NCBI RefSeq assembly: GCF_910591885.1
Contig: NC_063278.1
Location: forward strand, 2,169,501 to 2,233,500
DNA length: 64,000 nucleotides
DNA from: Bombus terrestris
Lineage: Eukaryota; Arthropoda; Insecta; Hymenoptera; Apidae
Direction: 5' to 3'
Shown: positions 37,709 through 49,896 of the stretch, piece after piece
Layout of the letters: every line of letters begins with the position of its first letter
How positions within the stretch are numbered: the stretch's first letter is position 1
Position numbers and translations under genes: made by a program
The notes under the pieces: model-generated
What the model was told of the DNA's origin: nothing
Databases searched by the model: none
What the model saw: the letters and a program-made list of their open reading frames with translations, nothing else

Positions 37709-40700
37709 GATGCGCGACGGTGATCGGCCAACGGTGCGCGGGGCTTCGTTCAGAAATCAGCTGTCCTGCTGCCGCGTCGGGGATCGCAGATCTGTTCCAG
37801 GATCGTCGAATTCGACTCGCGTTCGATCACGGCGGTGGTGACGTCGGCGCTGACGGCGACGACGCTGACGACGTCATCGACGGCGATGACGAGAATCGAT
37901 CCATTTCGCGAGCAAGCCAGCCTACAGCGATCAAAGTTTCCGGAAGCTCGCGAACGTTTCTTGTTCTCGCCAATTTCTAGCCTGTCGCCGTTCGTCCGAT
38001 TAGCGTGGAAGGCCGACACGTTGCTCGTTCTCTTCGCACCTTGTCCATTCCTCGACGATGCGACCCAACAGATCTGAAACAAAACGCGAGAGAACTTAGA
38101 TCGCTAAAAGCTCAATTTCAAAAGGAGAACCACGAGCATGCACGAGCATGCATCTAACGTTGTCGTCTGTTTAGTTTCGTTCGAAACCCGAATCGACTTT
38201 ATCCATCAACTACCGTTCCTCTCGCTGACCTTGGAAGATTTCTCTCGCGGAGAAAATTACGTCTATCTTTTACGGCTTTTTTTCCAGCTTTCGCGGGGAG
38301 ACGCGGTCGCGAGGAAACGCGTCAACGGGAGTCGTAAATTCCCGTTACGATTATAATAATCGACACCACGAACAGATCGATCCTGTCGAAGTGGTCACCA
38401 CTTCTACGAAAACTCCACATCTGGTCTTTTTAGCTTTCTCAAGCGCTGAAGCCATCGACGGCATATAGACAAAAGAATAGCAGGAAGGCAGACCATAAAC
38501 AGTAGACAGGCGACGTTGGCTTCGGGGTTTTTCAGTTATAAGGTAACACTGCTAGCGTGCGGATCTGGACCAGCTCAAATTGTATTCCTACTTATTATTA
38601 CGCTTCTCTATTAAATTAAATATATATATTTTGTACCTTACACTTTATCCACGCGTTGTCTCTCTTTATACATCTAATCACCTCAACAGATTCCCTTATT
38701 TCTTGTGGGATAATAGGGGTCGTTGATGTGGTACAACGCTGCGATTAGAAAAATATAAAATTTGTATTTCCAACACTCGATACGCTAAAGAGTTACACCG
38801 TTACGTATGATATGAATGTCGTAGACGATACTTTGAGGTATGACACTCCGATGGATGAGCACTGAATGTTCTTTCGTAACAGAGCAAGGCCCTTACGGTT
38901 GAATGTATAAGAAGAAGATGATTTTCTTGATGTAACAGAAGTAGCAAATCGAACGGACTAAGTATAGGTAGGAAGCGACTGCTCTGTAGTCTAGAGCACA
39001 AGTCTAGAGGGATGAAGTGACTGTTCTGTCGCGATCAGAACAAGCGAAGTTCGTTCTTGTGCGATTACGGAGGAAAGCTCGCTGTGGGTGTGTCTTTGGA
39101 ACTAAGCACGTGGATTCGTTGGAAAAGCGAGGGTAACGATCCGCGATACCCATTGGTTATAGCTAACGTTAATAAATGAAAATCGGAGGAGGAACCTTCC
39201 TACCGACGCGGCTCGGGGGTGACCTTGTTCATGGGAAAAACCTACTACTAGTACTACTTTCTCTGTAATTTGTAAGAACGTGGAATAAACCTAAGGACTG
39301 CTTTAAGTACCAGCTACAAACCGAAAATACTCGCAGGATCGAAGGTTCCTGCGAACTAATAAGATTCAGTTTATGGTGGGTCTGTCTAATGGTGCTTGGG
39401 CCTTGACGGTCAGACAACGAAGGACGTCGCACGTAACACGCATCTTTCTTACGCGAAGAGAAGAAAAGTCGAAGGAGAAGGTAACGAGGGGCGCGTAAGA
39501 CGGGGTAAAGATGCGCGAATAAAAAGGAGAAAATAGGAAAGCAAGAAGAAAGAGAGGAGAGAAGAATGAGTTAGTGATCGGGGGCAAAAACGATCCGAGG
39601 GAAAGGAAGAAATTCGTGTCGCGAAAGGGGTGAAAGCTGCCGCTTGTTTTCGACGCAGCGGCACAACGCCACCTGCTGCCTAAGTGTTAACCTTTCTCGG
39701 TTAGCGAGGAGAAAAGAACCAGTGGCTAGATTCCGAGATACAGGGAATCGTAGTAAAAGAGGCGAAGAAAGAAGGGAAGTGGACTTCCGTTTGCGATATT
39801 TCGCGAAAGGGAGCACAGTGGAGGAACGGAAGACGCGCGGGTTAAGGCGATTAAAAACTTGCGAAGTCGAGGTTCGCCATTTCGAAAAAATCGTCGACTC
39901 GGAGAAAACGCCGCAGCACGACGCGCGTTGTTGTTCGAGCGTCGTTCCATTGTGCTACCCTGGACGAAAGAGGAACACACGCCGAACGAGAAACGCAAAG
40001 AGAAAACAATCGACCAAGACAATGGACGATTCGCTACGCTACGCTATACAGTGGTTTCATCTTCGTCGTCTAGTCGTAGGATACAAAGCCGGCGAGGTCG
40101 CGCGTTCGCGGTTACGATTTTCACTCGAATTTAGAGTTGGACTTTATTTTTTCTTTTCTTCGATTACGTTGTTAGTTGCGAGGGATGGCGTTCTCGAGAA
40201 CTAGCAGCCCTTATTTCGCCCAATGGAAAGATTTGGATTTCGTTGGACGCATTCGCGAACTGACATCGTATTTCCGACGACGAAGAAAGACATCGAAGGT
40301 AGAGCGCGGTAGCGCGCAACGATATTCCGAGACGAGGAAGAAAAAGGTCGATCGAATCGATGCGACGTTATCGTTGCGAGGCGCGTATAAAGAAAGAAGC
40401 GCGGTCCTTAACCCTTCGATCGCGCGTCGAACAGCGAAGAGGTCGGAGCGCGATCAGCGTATACTTAACGACGATGCGATTAATTCGATTAAGACGCAAC
40501 GTCGCTCGCTAAGATAAAAATAATCGACCCATTATTGATTATAATTTTTTCGCGTGAGCGAGCCAACGCGCGAGCGTACGACGATTCTGGGAATGTAGAG
40601 CCGCCTTCGGCAGACTGTCGCGACAGCGCGAAGCGAGTCGATGCGATACCGCGTCTTCTCAAGGAATCGAGAACGGGAGAAAGGGAACGAGATTCTCGAG

Positions 40701-41558
40701 AAAAAGTAGTCGCGGACTCGGAGAGATCGCGACTGGTGGACGAGCGGCAGAGACGCGAAAAAGCGAGTACCGGCTAACGGCTAGCTAGAAAGACGGGATT
40801 CGGAAAGGGTTCGATCGAGCAGCCGCGTGGGTGGTTCGGAGCACAGCGGAGGTAGCGACCACGACCGTGCCGGGGCAAACGTTGGTCGCCATGGCAACTC
40901 TTGCAGCTCTCGCCCCAGGCAACCCCCGGGGATCTACGGGTCGATCCCATCGATCGATCGATCGATCGATCCAAGCAACGTTCGTTTTTCACGAGATCTG
41001 TTTTCTCGTCCGAACGACATGCCGCGGCTCGACCCTCGCTCATCACCACCCCCGCGTTTTCTCGAAACATTTCCCTTTCAGGCGTAAACTCGAACGAGGA
41101 AGAAAACAAGTCGGTTGCCGCGATTTCACGGTTCGAGTCTCGATCGGTTTGCTCGTTGACCGTTCGGATCGATCCGGCGCGCCGGCTCCTTTTCCCGGTT
41201 GCCGTTGCCCCGTTGCCACTGCCATCGCATTCCTGATACCTCCGACGACTATACTTCTTCACAGAAGCGTATCTCGCGTTTGTTTCGCGAGAAGTCGCAC
41301 AGCGCGATCGATCAAGTTGCGCTCGATCCATATCGCTTAAATTATCTATACATAAATACAATTCCGAGTACGTAATAACGTTAACACTGTGAGTCATCGA
41401 CGACGGTTCACGGGCGCATACGCGATCGCGACCGCGCGTTTGTTTCCCACCCGAACGACTTGTCCCGCTCGAGTTGGACGGTTGCCAAAATTATGTAACT
41501 CCGTGATAACGTGGCCACAAGTGCGCTGACTCTGAGGTAATTATTTACAGAGTTTACT
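37709..41558. other. CpG-rich non-coding stretch upstream of the large minus-strand gene
   Basis: No coding model could be supported. The sequence is rich in CGA/TCG words, which keeps many chance frames open on both strands (for example 39644-40204 and 40774-41397). It probably contains the promoter and non-coding exons of the large minus-strand gene, and perhaps a first exon on the plus strand: an ATG at 40891 lies in a good start context (GCCATGG). Confidence 0.45.
40949..40970. repeat. (ATCG)n tetranucleotide microsatellite
   Basis: About five and a half perfect copies of ATCG in a CpG-rich non-coding area. The unit is its own reverse complement when shifted, so the run can fold on itself. 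Confidence 0.9.
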
Positions 41559-42114
41559 GCCATCTTAAATGTCCATCATTTTTTAAATATATGCGACGTG
41601 TAATTGAATATATTTAATATATGATTCCAAATGAAATTTTCCTGTACATATAACCGCCGCTCTGTCTTAGTTTTCGAGGTATTCGCAAAAAATTGTCGAT
41701 ATTACCACAGTGAAGTCCGCCTATGATAATTGTGCGTTCGTGCAACGTATGCGCGTCTCGCGGCGACTGGATGAAGTAACGCCTGAACCAAACCTAATTC
41801 TTATCTTTTGTTTATAGTTTACATGGTCCGGGTTAGGTGTCATTCTATCCGGTTACCTCACGGTGACCGGCAAACCAATACTAACGCGTACGCTGTCACG
41901 GATGCACAATTATCATAGGCGAACTTCACTGTAGTGATATCGACAATTTTTTGCAAAATACCTCGAAAACAGACAAAATTCACTGGAATGGTACCGATAG
42001 ATTTTTTCAAATATCCAAGAATTAAAAGAGTCCGGTAGTAACATGCGAAGCAAAACGTTGTTCGGACTGTTGATTTCTACAACTTGTTAAAAAATCGTCG
42101 AAATCCAAGATGGC
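41559..42114. mobile_element. Imperfect 556-bp palindrome, probable non-autonomous DNA transposon (MITE-like)
   Basis: The stretch starts GCCATCTT and ends AAGATGGC. Outer arms match again at the run of T/A next to them (CATTTTTTAA at the left, TTAAAAAATCG at the right). The strongest arms are inner: 41670-41735 and 41904-41970, about 66 bp each, are near-perfect reverse complements (both hold GTTTTCGAGGTATT, AAAAATTGTCGAT and CCTATGATAATTGTG on the respective strand). About 168 bp lies between them. No transposase frame is inside. Target-site duplication could not be shown. It could instead be a folded structural element, but a palindromic element of this size with diverged outer arms is typical of an old terminal-inverted-repeat transposon. 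Confidence 0.72.
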
Positions 42115-45100
42115 GACAGCTTTCTAAATTGTAAATACCGATCATGATCATCGTCAGTTTAGTGAATTTCGTTGCGAAATCGGTGCGACACAGTGAGAAA
42201 GTTTGCTTTGTTAGGGAAGCGACTGGATTCGCGACTGGGGAAAAATATAAAGAGAAGAGGAAATGACAAACCTCGGTCAGGGTCAAGGACACGAGGTAAA
42301 ACCTGGTTCGGTTCCAGGCGGAAAATCGTCGAACAGCCGAGAGTTTTCACAGCGGTATAGCTATCGTTATGTAGTCACTCGATTTAGGATATTTTGCTGT
42401 ATCGTAAATCAAGCTATAAAATAAAACATTACGCGTAACTTTGTTCTCGAAGAAGGCGCGAACTTAACAAGTCGCGTCGCTACTATTCGTATGTCTGAAT
42501 TGGCATCAGGAGGAATACAACGCGAACAACGACCGTCGATCGCTCGCGCGTGTATCTAATTCCAATTAACGTTGGTATCTCGATAAAATGAAAAGCTAAT
42601 TTGTAGGTTCATTTGGTTCATTGGAACAAAGGATAACGGGTGTTCCCTTCCTAGAACACGGTTTTCTCCCCGAATGATTCTCGTGACAATGGCGTGAGGT
42701 GAAAATATGCGCGTTAGAAGAACATACGAAACAATTGGAACACGATTAACGGCCGGTTGGCAACTCGCCAGTGCGTAGATACTCGCTGTGCGTAGACGCC
42801 TGTATTCCAATACTTTCCGACCTTGCCCGGCTTTCTTCGAGAGCTTTGGTTCGGTTTATCGAAAGCCTAAACTGAGAAAACGATCCTCAATATACATACC
42901 GTATACTATATAGAACGATTTTTCTTCCATCAATCGACGAGCTCAAACACAAACGATCGAAAGTCGCAAGAGCAATTTATTTTAAGTTTTACACGACTCG
43001 TTAGCAAATTTAAACGAAACGTTAATCGAAATGGAGGCCGAGAGAAATAGCAAAAGGCGTCCCCTTTGCTCCAGTTGCCGGCGCACCCTCTATCGGAACG
43101 GCTAATTCGAGCCAACTACCCTCCACGAGGATCCTCGTGACCAAAAATAATCCATCCATCCATTCGCTCGCCCGTATCTATTGGTCGCGTGACGCGTGAT
43201 GCGACGGTTCGCACTCGTCAGACTCGCGTTACGTATAGATACTTAGGAGGAGAATCTTAGTCTCGCCTTTCTCAACTCCGACGAATGCGAATCTTCGGAA
43301 TAAAGCACACCGCGAGTCGATTACGCACCACTACCTCTACCGGGGACTAACTTATCTCGTTCGCACTTGTCTTCTCCCTTTTGTGTTTCCTCTTTGAGCG
43401 TTTCCTTCGCAAGCTGTGACGATCATTTCCTGTCCGTCACCACTTTGCTTCGAGTAGACTTCTGTACGAAATTTTCAGACTGATGAACTCTTGGCGTGTC
43501 TTTCTTCGTTCAGCCTTTTTATTTCTTTGCCTTTCGAGAAACGCCACGCCTTAGCGCGCGATGTTCCCGGGAACAAATGATATCGCACGTTGGCTCGCGT
43601 TTCCGGCCGCGAGAACCGTGCCGTATCGCACGATAGAACGCGTTCATCGAGTATCTCGACTACGTATTATTCTCGAAGAAGATATTCTACCCTTCGACAC
43701 GACTCTCGGTAACGTTAATCGTTACCCGAGTTGTCTTACTCGCGATAACGCGAACTCTCTCTCTTTCTCTCTCTCTCTCTCTCTGCCTTTCCATGTTTAT
43801 CCGCGAAAATATTTCCTGGAAATTCGACTCCTATCCAGAAGAGCGCACAAACAATGAAACGATATCTAACAAAAGGTTGTGGTGGAGTTGCTGCTTGATA
43901 AAAAGAAAGGAAAGCAGAAAAGGAGGGAACAAGCATTTTTATAGTTTCTATGTTCCGTAGACGCGGTCGCTCTCGAAGAGGCTGAAACTGATTGGTCCTT
44001 CGTTCTATGGAACGCGACGCGAGATCTATTTTCGTTTCTTTGTTCAAAATTCCTTCGAGACTCATAGATATTTACACCACGTCCGATCAACCGTTTGAAC
44101 AACTGGAAAATCGCGACGAACCTTTTGCTTCTTCCATACCATCCCGTCCTAGGTGTACTCCTCGTATGGAATTGGTCCGCGTTCGCAAACGTATATAGGT
44201 TATGTAACGATAATGGCTAGCGTGCGACGGACTCGAGCGCACTGGATTCGGAAAACCGCGCAAACGACGGTTACCACACTTACCATGCCGAATTGAAGTT
44301 GTCCATCTACGTTCGTTTTGTTGGTACGAAACGACGTTTACGTGCTTTTTCTCTCGGACAAAAAAACGGATGCAACGACGACGGCAGCTTTTACGCGTCG
44401 ACGCATCGTATTGCAACGACCCACCGTCTATTGTACAACCTTTAACCTGCGTTATTCTCCAAATATTCCATCACAGTATCGTCGCTTTTATCGTCGCGTT
44501 AATAAGATTACGGTATTAAGATTCTTTTCTAGGAGGTAAGAGGCGATACAATCGCCAATAAGATTTCGTTTGTATAGTATGTAGTAGAGAGAAAGTCGTA
44601 TGCTCGGATGCTAGGAGACAAATCTGATTCGAACGGTGGTCGTTTGTCCATAAACGAATAAAGTGTAGGGAAGCGATTGTTTGCCGATTGCCAAGCTTTC
44701 GGTAGAATAACGAACGTTAAGGAATTGGGGTCTCGGAAGGAACGTATTCGAAGTAATGCTTTACCTTGCTTTCCATCGAACGTCATCCTCCATCAGTTAC
44801 GATCTCTTCTTACGTTTCGAAAATACCGAAATCCGCCGATCTCGATCAAGTAGTCCGTGAATCGAACGATTATTCAACGAGTCCACGTTGGAGAAATTAA
44901 AACGTGTGAAAAGATGCGCGTCACTTCTTACGTGAGACGTGTTGTATGGACCGTTCGAGAAGAGCAAGAGGCACGGCCGCAGTGCGGCCGGCACGCGACA
45001 CTCTAATACTACGGGAACAAAACCTGCTACCTCAGTGACCGTTCCGACGAGACTGAGCGCCGCCGACTACGCACCCTTATTGGGTGGGCACGTTGCAGGG

Positions 45101-47470
45101 CCGTACTCGAATGGGGTGCTCTCCCTCTATACTCTATGTACTCCCTTCCACCTGATACTGTCCGCTTCTGTCAAGCTCTCGGCTCTTTCCCGTCGATACG
45201 AGCCATCCCACCGTCTCACTCGGAATATCGACACGAACTAAAGAGCACGAACCGTCTTTCGAATCCTACCTGATTTCGTGCTCCTCTCGCTCTCGCGACC
45301 GACAGAAACCGACCAATTCTTACCGCTCTGGCATTCTCGACAGCTGACAAACCTAGACGACTCGATCGAGTTCGATGTCCGACGATGTACATTATTGTAC
45401 ATATATACATACATAGCTGTCCCTTTTGCGCGTCCACGATATCCTCTACGAGAAAACGTACGATCTTAAATAAATCGATGTTACAGCGTTGACACGATTA
45501 CGTAGTGTATATATATAATGTATGCTATACGAGCACGACTAATGAACGACGAGCGATACGTCCCTGTGCAACAGTGGCTAAACGGGACGACACCCTTCGA
45601 CAACGTAGGGTAGCCAGATCCAATCGAGGGGACTTTGGAGAATTCCCGCTCTCATTTCGTCGAGTATTGCCGTAGAAAAGACACGACAACGATCTCTTTC
45701 GATTTTACGATGTATTTTCGTAAGATCGATCTGCGCGATTCTCGGCATAGAATAACTGTTTCCTTCTTCTCATCTTCTTCAGTTTAATGAGAAGGAACCA
45801 TTTAGTTTGAATTATCATTTAGCGACCTTTTTAACTTTGTGCTTGCCATTGTTTGTGGCTCTTCGTGGCTTTCGACAGAGCGACGTCGAACCGTCTCAAA
45901 GTATCGAAACCTTCGGCTTTTATACTGCCAAATGAATACCTTTCGGGGTTGCATCGCGAACAAAAAGGAAGATTATCGATTGCTCGGTCGAATGCCTGCC
46001 CCCAGCTTTCTCGCATTTACATGCTCGACTTTCCCATTCGACTAAATCCGAATCTGTCTGCCTTCGACGCCAAATGTTGGAATGTTGCCTCGCGTCAATT
46101 TTACTCTACACCCTCGCTCCCAAATCTCCCTTTTTAATCTTTTGCCAGCGAGAAAAAAAAAAAGAAAGGAAATTGGGGGCACAAACGTGAATTCGTCGAG
46201 ACGATAATTACGTAGGTATCTCACCAGAGGGATGCGATATTATCCGTATACGAGTTGGCACTGTTTCGAGGCTGGATTTTTGCCAGGATAAATATTGATC
46301 TTGTCGCGTCCGAGGATCCTCTTGACTTCACTCGATTCGATTCGACGATCGCATCGCCCATCGACGATTGACACATGTTACGCAGCCGAGCTTCGAAATT
46401 GGTGTGCTACCTTCTTTGCTACCTCTTCTCCCTTGCACCACGGAGACAAAGGAGCGCAAGGAGTAGCAACTACTTCGATTAAGCTCGAGCGTAACGTAAT
46501 AATCGAACGCGATTCGGAATTCCACTTCGCGCAATTACGTTTCGCCACAAAATTTCCAACGAAGAATCTGGATAACTTATTTGATTCCGTGCATAATAAA
46601 AATAGAAAGAAAGAGAAATAGAAATAGAAAACGAAGAATGGAAGAGATAATTTGAGGCAGAACCGCGGGAACAGTACAAAGAAAGATTGCCTACAGTCTA
46701 CAGCATAAGCTCGCACGAGCGACAATTCATGGCTCGTTGACAAGGCACGAAGGGCTATCGTCGTCCTCCGCTCTCTCTTGCTCGAGCTTGGCTTCGCGAT
46801 CGACTCTTTTCGCTTGATCCGTGTAGACGCGGCCCGCTACCGAAACTAACGGGAAAGGATAACGAGCCCTTTACGGGAATCCACTCGTTGCGTTCCCAAC
46901 GAACCTTCCGTAAACACCCTTCGTCGTTCTGGCAACACCCTCGAACTCGCTTCAAGGTTCCCGCTACGAAACACCCAGCCACAGCCTCAGCGATTGTTCT
47001 TTTCTCCACCGAGTAGTCACGCGCACAGCTTTCCTTTCGCGTATCTTGCTTTCGGCTAAGCGGTGTGTGTACGCAGTCCTTTCACCGACACGCACGTTAT
47101 TCGTTCAACCACTCAAATTCATTTAAACGAGCATCGCGTCGACCTAATTCACCGTGAGATTCTGCTGCTATCTCGACCAGGCTTAGATACGTACTTGCGT
47201 GTGCAGCCTTTAGATGCACGCGCGACCAAATTGCTCGCATTCTACTTTCGAGTATGTATCGCCTAATTAGGTGGAATACGAAAAAAACGCGCGTTCCCGG
47301 GTTCGAGTGTATCAACCTTTTCCACGATTAGATGTTTCTTCTACCCTATCCCATACATTGTATTATCGCATGGATGTAGATTACGTTCCTATTCATCGTT
47401 ATCAGTTCCACTACTTGTAATTTGATACATTTAATACAGCTACGATATATTAAAAATGACGAAACAAGTT
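42115..47470. other. Long non-coding stretch before the tRNA genes
   Basis: About 5.4 kb without a supportable gene. It is a mix of CpG-rich and neutral DNA with many short chance frames on both strands. A perfect CT run lies at 43755-43784. I found no splice-consistent exon set, no RNA gene and no recognisable domain. Confidence 0.5.
43755..43784. repeat. (CT)n microsatellite
   Basis: An almost perfect CT dinucleotide run of about 30 bp with one CTTT interruption near its start. Confidence 0.9.
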
Positions 47471-47490
47471 GCCTCCGTGGCGCAATCGGC

Positions 47491-47527
<37 letters not shown>

Positions 47528-47544
47528 GAGCCCACCCGGGGGCG
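47471..47544 (+). tRNA. tRNA-Asn-GTT: tRNA-Asn (anticodon GTT)
   Basis: A 74-nt cloverleaf. The 7-bp acceptor stem pairs GCCTCCG with CGGGGGC (one T-G pair), with discriminator G. The anticodon arm reads TTCGGCTGTTAACCGAA with GTT in the loop. The T arm GGTGGTTCGAGCCCACC is canonical, and internal promoter boxes A (TGGCGCAATCGG) and B (GGTTCGAGCCC) are intact. No intron is present. Two further tRNA genes lie within 1.5 kb. Confidence 0.97.
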
Positions 47545-47882
47545 AATTTCTCTTTTGTCACATCGATTCCTTTCGAGCGAGGACTTTATAAATGACCATA
47601 AATATTGTACGTATATTGTACCAAGCATCGAACAAGTACAATTTTTTTGTATGGTACTTCGCCCGAAAAATTGCTAAGCCAAATCTACACCATTTTGAAA
47701 CAGACGAAGCAAACGGAACTGAAAATCATCCCCTAGTATCGTCTTCTTTCCTTCCTCCTTATTCCATTATTTTTTAACTTATTTGATATCAAAGCGAAAA
47801 ATAGATCTACATAATTTTAAAAAAAAGCAACGTATTTTTTAATACGCAAATCTTGCCGATGCAACAACAAAAAATAAAATTC
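47545..47882. other. Spacer between tRNA-Asn and tRNA-Lys
   Basis: AT-rich spacer of 338 bp between oppositely oriented genes. A T run after tRNA-Asn that could stop RNA polymerase III is at about 47642-47647; closer to the gene, TTTCTCTTTT follows at 47547. Nothing else is seen. Confidence 0.5.
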
Positions 47883-47955
47883 CGCCCAACGTGGGGCTCG
47901 AACCCACGACCCTGAGATTAAGAGTCTCATGCTCTACCGACTGAGCTAGCCGGGC
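47883..47955 (-). tRNA. tRNA-Lys-CTT: tRNA-Lys (anticodon CTT)
   Basis: A 73-nt cloverleaf on the minus strand: GCCCGGC acceptor stem pairing with GTTGGGC (one G-T pair), D arm AGCTCAGTCGGTAGAGC, anticodon arm with CTCTTAA (anticodon CTT), and T arm CGTGGGTTCGAGCCCCACG. Both internal promoter boxes are intact and there is no intron. The downstream minus-strand sequence soon enters T-rich DNA (AATTTTATTTTTTG), suitable for RNA polymerase III termination. Confidence 0.97.
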
Positions 47956-48914
47956 TATAATTTTTTGCGATCTTTGATATAGCAAACTATATGTATTACG
48001 TACTAATAAAACTGCCTAACTTATAAATACATTTTTTCGATACTCGTCGACGATACTTTCGACGCCCGATTCTTGCGAAAGTTTCGTAATAAATGCGAAA
48101 CGTGGGTTACGGAATAAGTTGCAAATTTTTGCTTAACGCTATCGTTTATTTGATGAGATCAAGTACTGACGATAACTTATTTCACGTTTTACACTAAAAA
48201 GGTTTTCGTAATTTCTCGATTTATGTATGACGATAATGTGTTATAACGCCTGAAACTTTTAGAGCAATTTTCTTGTTTTACGAGGCTTTCTAAGGTTTTA
48301 TCCGAGAACAAACTAACGTTGGCTATATCTTTGGTGTGCCTCTTAAGATCTTGTCGGTATATAGATAAATAATACATGTTTCCTGGATATAGTTCTTCTG
48401 ACATCATTCGAAAGTTAATGCTCGACGTAGAGCAACTTCTCTAAACCTTGAAACGCATCTGATATACATCTTTTTAAACGCAACGCAATTTAGGTCGAAA
48501 ATCTTGTTTGACCAAACATACCATCCACTTTCAAGTAAGATTCTGTCGAGAACATTAATGACGAACACGCATAATTTTCTACCATTTTGGTTATGATCTA
48601 TGGTGTTCCACGCAACCACGTTAACCATGCAATTCAAATTTAGGCGGAAACGTTCAGAATCTCAACATTTATTCTTATACTTTATTTTTAAAGTTATTAT
48701 ATCCATATATGTATGAATGTATATCAACCTGCCGCCATCTTTCTCTCTTTGTGCAGCAAAGTTTTTATTCGATCTTTTCTTTTATACTAATTTTTAAGCA
48801 AATTTAATTTTTTCCTTGATTGAAACGTATTTATCGATGACAATGAATCTCAGATAATCGAAAAAAGATATTAAAAATAGGGAAAACAAAAAAGGAAAAA
48901 GGTACGAAAGACAC
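47956..48914. other. Spacer between tRNA-Lys and tRNA-Ser
   Basis: AT-rich spacer of about 960 bp. The minus-strand open frames at 48189-48407 and 48404-48637 have no recognisable product and no splice support. No further RNA gene is recognised. Confidence 0.5.
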
Positions 48915-48996
48915 CGACGAGGATGGGATTCGAACCCACGCGTGCAGAGCACATTGGATTAGCAGTCCAACGCCTTAACCACTCGGCCACCTCGTC
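48915..48996 (-). tRNA. tRNA-Ser-GCT: tRNA-Ser (anticodon GCT)
   Basis: An 82-nt type II tRNA on the minus strand with the long variable arm expected for serine. GACGAGG pairs with CCTCGTC in the acceptor stem; D arm GGCCGAGTGGTTAAGGC; anticodon arm TTGGACTGCTAATCCAA with GCT; variable arm TGTGCTCTGCACG; T arm GTGGGTTCGAATCCCAT. A T-rich tract (TTTTTTCTTTTC and similar) follows within about 40 bp on the minus strand. Confidence 0.97.
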
Positions 48997-49896
48997 AACC
49001 GTTAACTTTTTATTTCAATACACAGAACATGATACATAAAAAATTTCTCAAACAATTTATTTTTATTAAATAGGCTAACCTTGAATCACAAAGGGTAATT
49101 GCATTTCGGGTGATAATTATAACGTCTCCATAATGTCATTTTCCTATGCGACCGGTTTAATGCAACGTGGCTACGTAATCTAAGATCTAAGATGTAGTAT
49201 CTCGTCTAAACTTAAATCATCGTATCGGCAAGAGAACTTCGATGATACCTGGTTCGGATGTAATACAACTGACTGACCGATTACACGAAGTTTTTATTGG
49301 AAAGGTTTAAAGCGACTTGGATCAAAGTTGGGCGATGGAATTCATCGGGATGGATTCGCTGTGGGAAAGCGAAAACGAAATAGCAAATTCCTGGAGAAGG
49401 TGTATCAAGAGACTAGTCGTAATTAGGATATAAATGTTGTTATAAAACGAATAATTATGGAATCGTGGACTGATCTCGAGTGGAAAACAGAAGAAAAAAA
49501 TAAAAATCGTTATCATCTGCTTATAAAGAAACTAATTTATTCGTATGAAAAATACGTATGTATCGTAGTGCACTGGATTTTTCACGTGTAGGAAAACAAA
49601 AGGTCTTGTTTCATTGGCTGGCTGCCAGGATTGACTCGTCTGCAATGCGACCTGTCTGCCATTCTCGCGAGCAAATTTGTCGAGGTTGTGTTTTGTTCGA
49701 CCGGCAGCCGGTGGTCCGCTGTTCTTCCCTGACCATTGGATACAAACGCGCGCGTGAGTTTGGCTGAAAGATGCGACCGGGTATGCAGCTTAATGGAGGA
49801 ACAGGGAATGAACAGCGTAAACAAACGCAAAACATTCGCGAATGTTGGAGAGAACAAATGAGGGAGAAACGGACGCCGGTGATCGATCGGTGATAT
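48997..49896. other. Spacer between tRNA-Ser and the first MADF gene
   Basis: About 900 bp. It holds the probable 3' UTR of the MADF gene to the right. Small open frames at 49558-49857 on both strands overlap each other and look like chance. Confidence 0.5.

Noticed and set aside
39644..41397. Frames of up to 207 aa on both strands
   Set aside because: CGA/TCG-rich sequence rarely contains stop codons; the frames overlap each other, have no domain, and no splice partners were found.
44939..45241. 100-aa plus-strand frame
   Set aside because: No recognisable domain, no partner exon, and composition typical of the CpG-rich surroundings.
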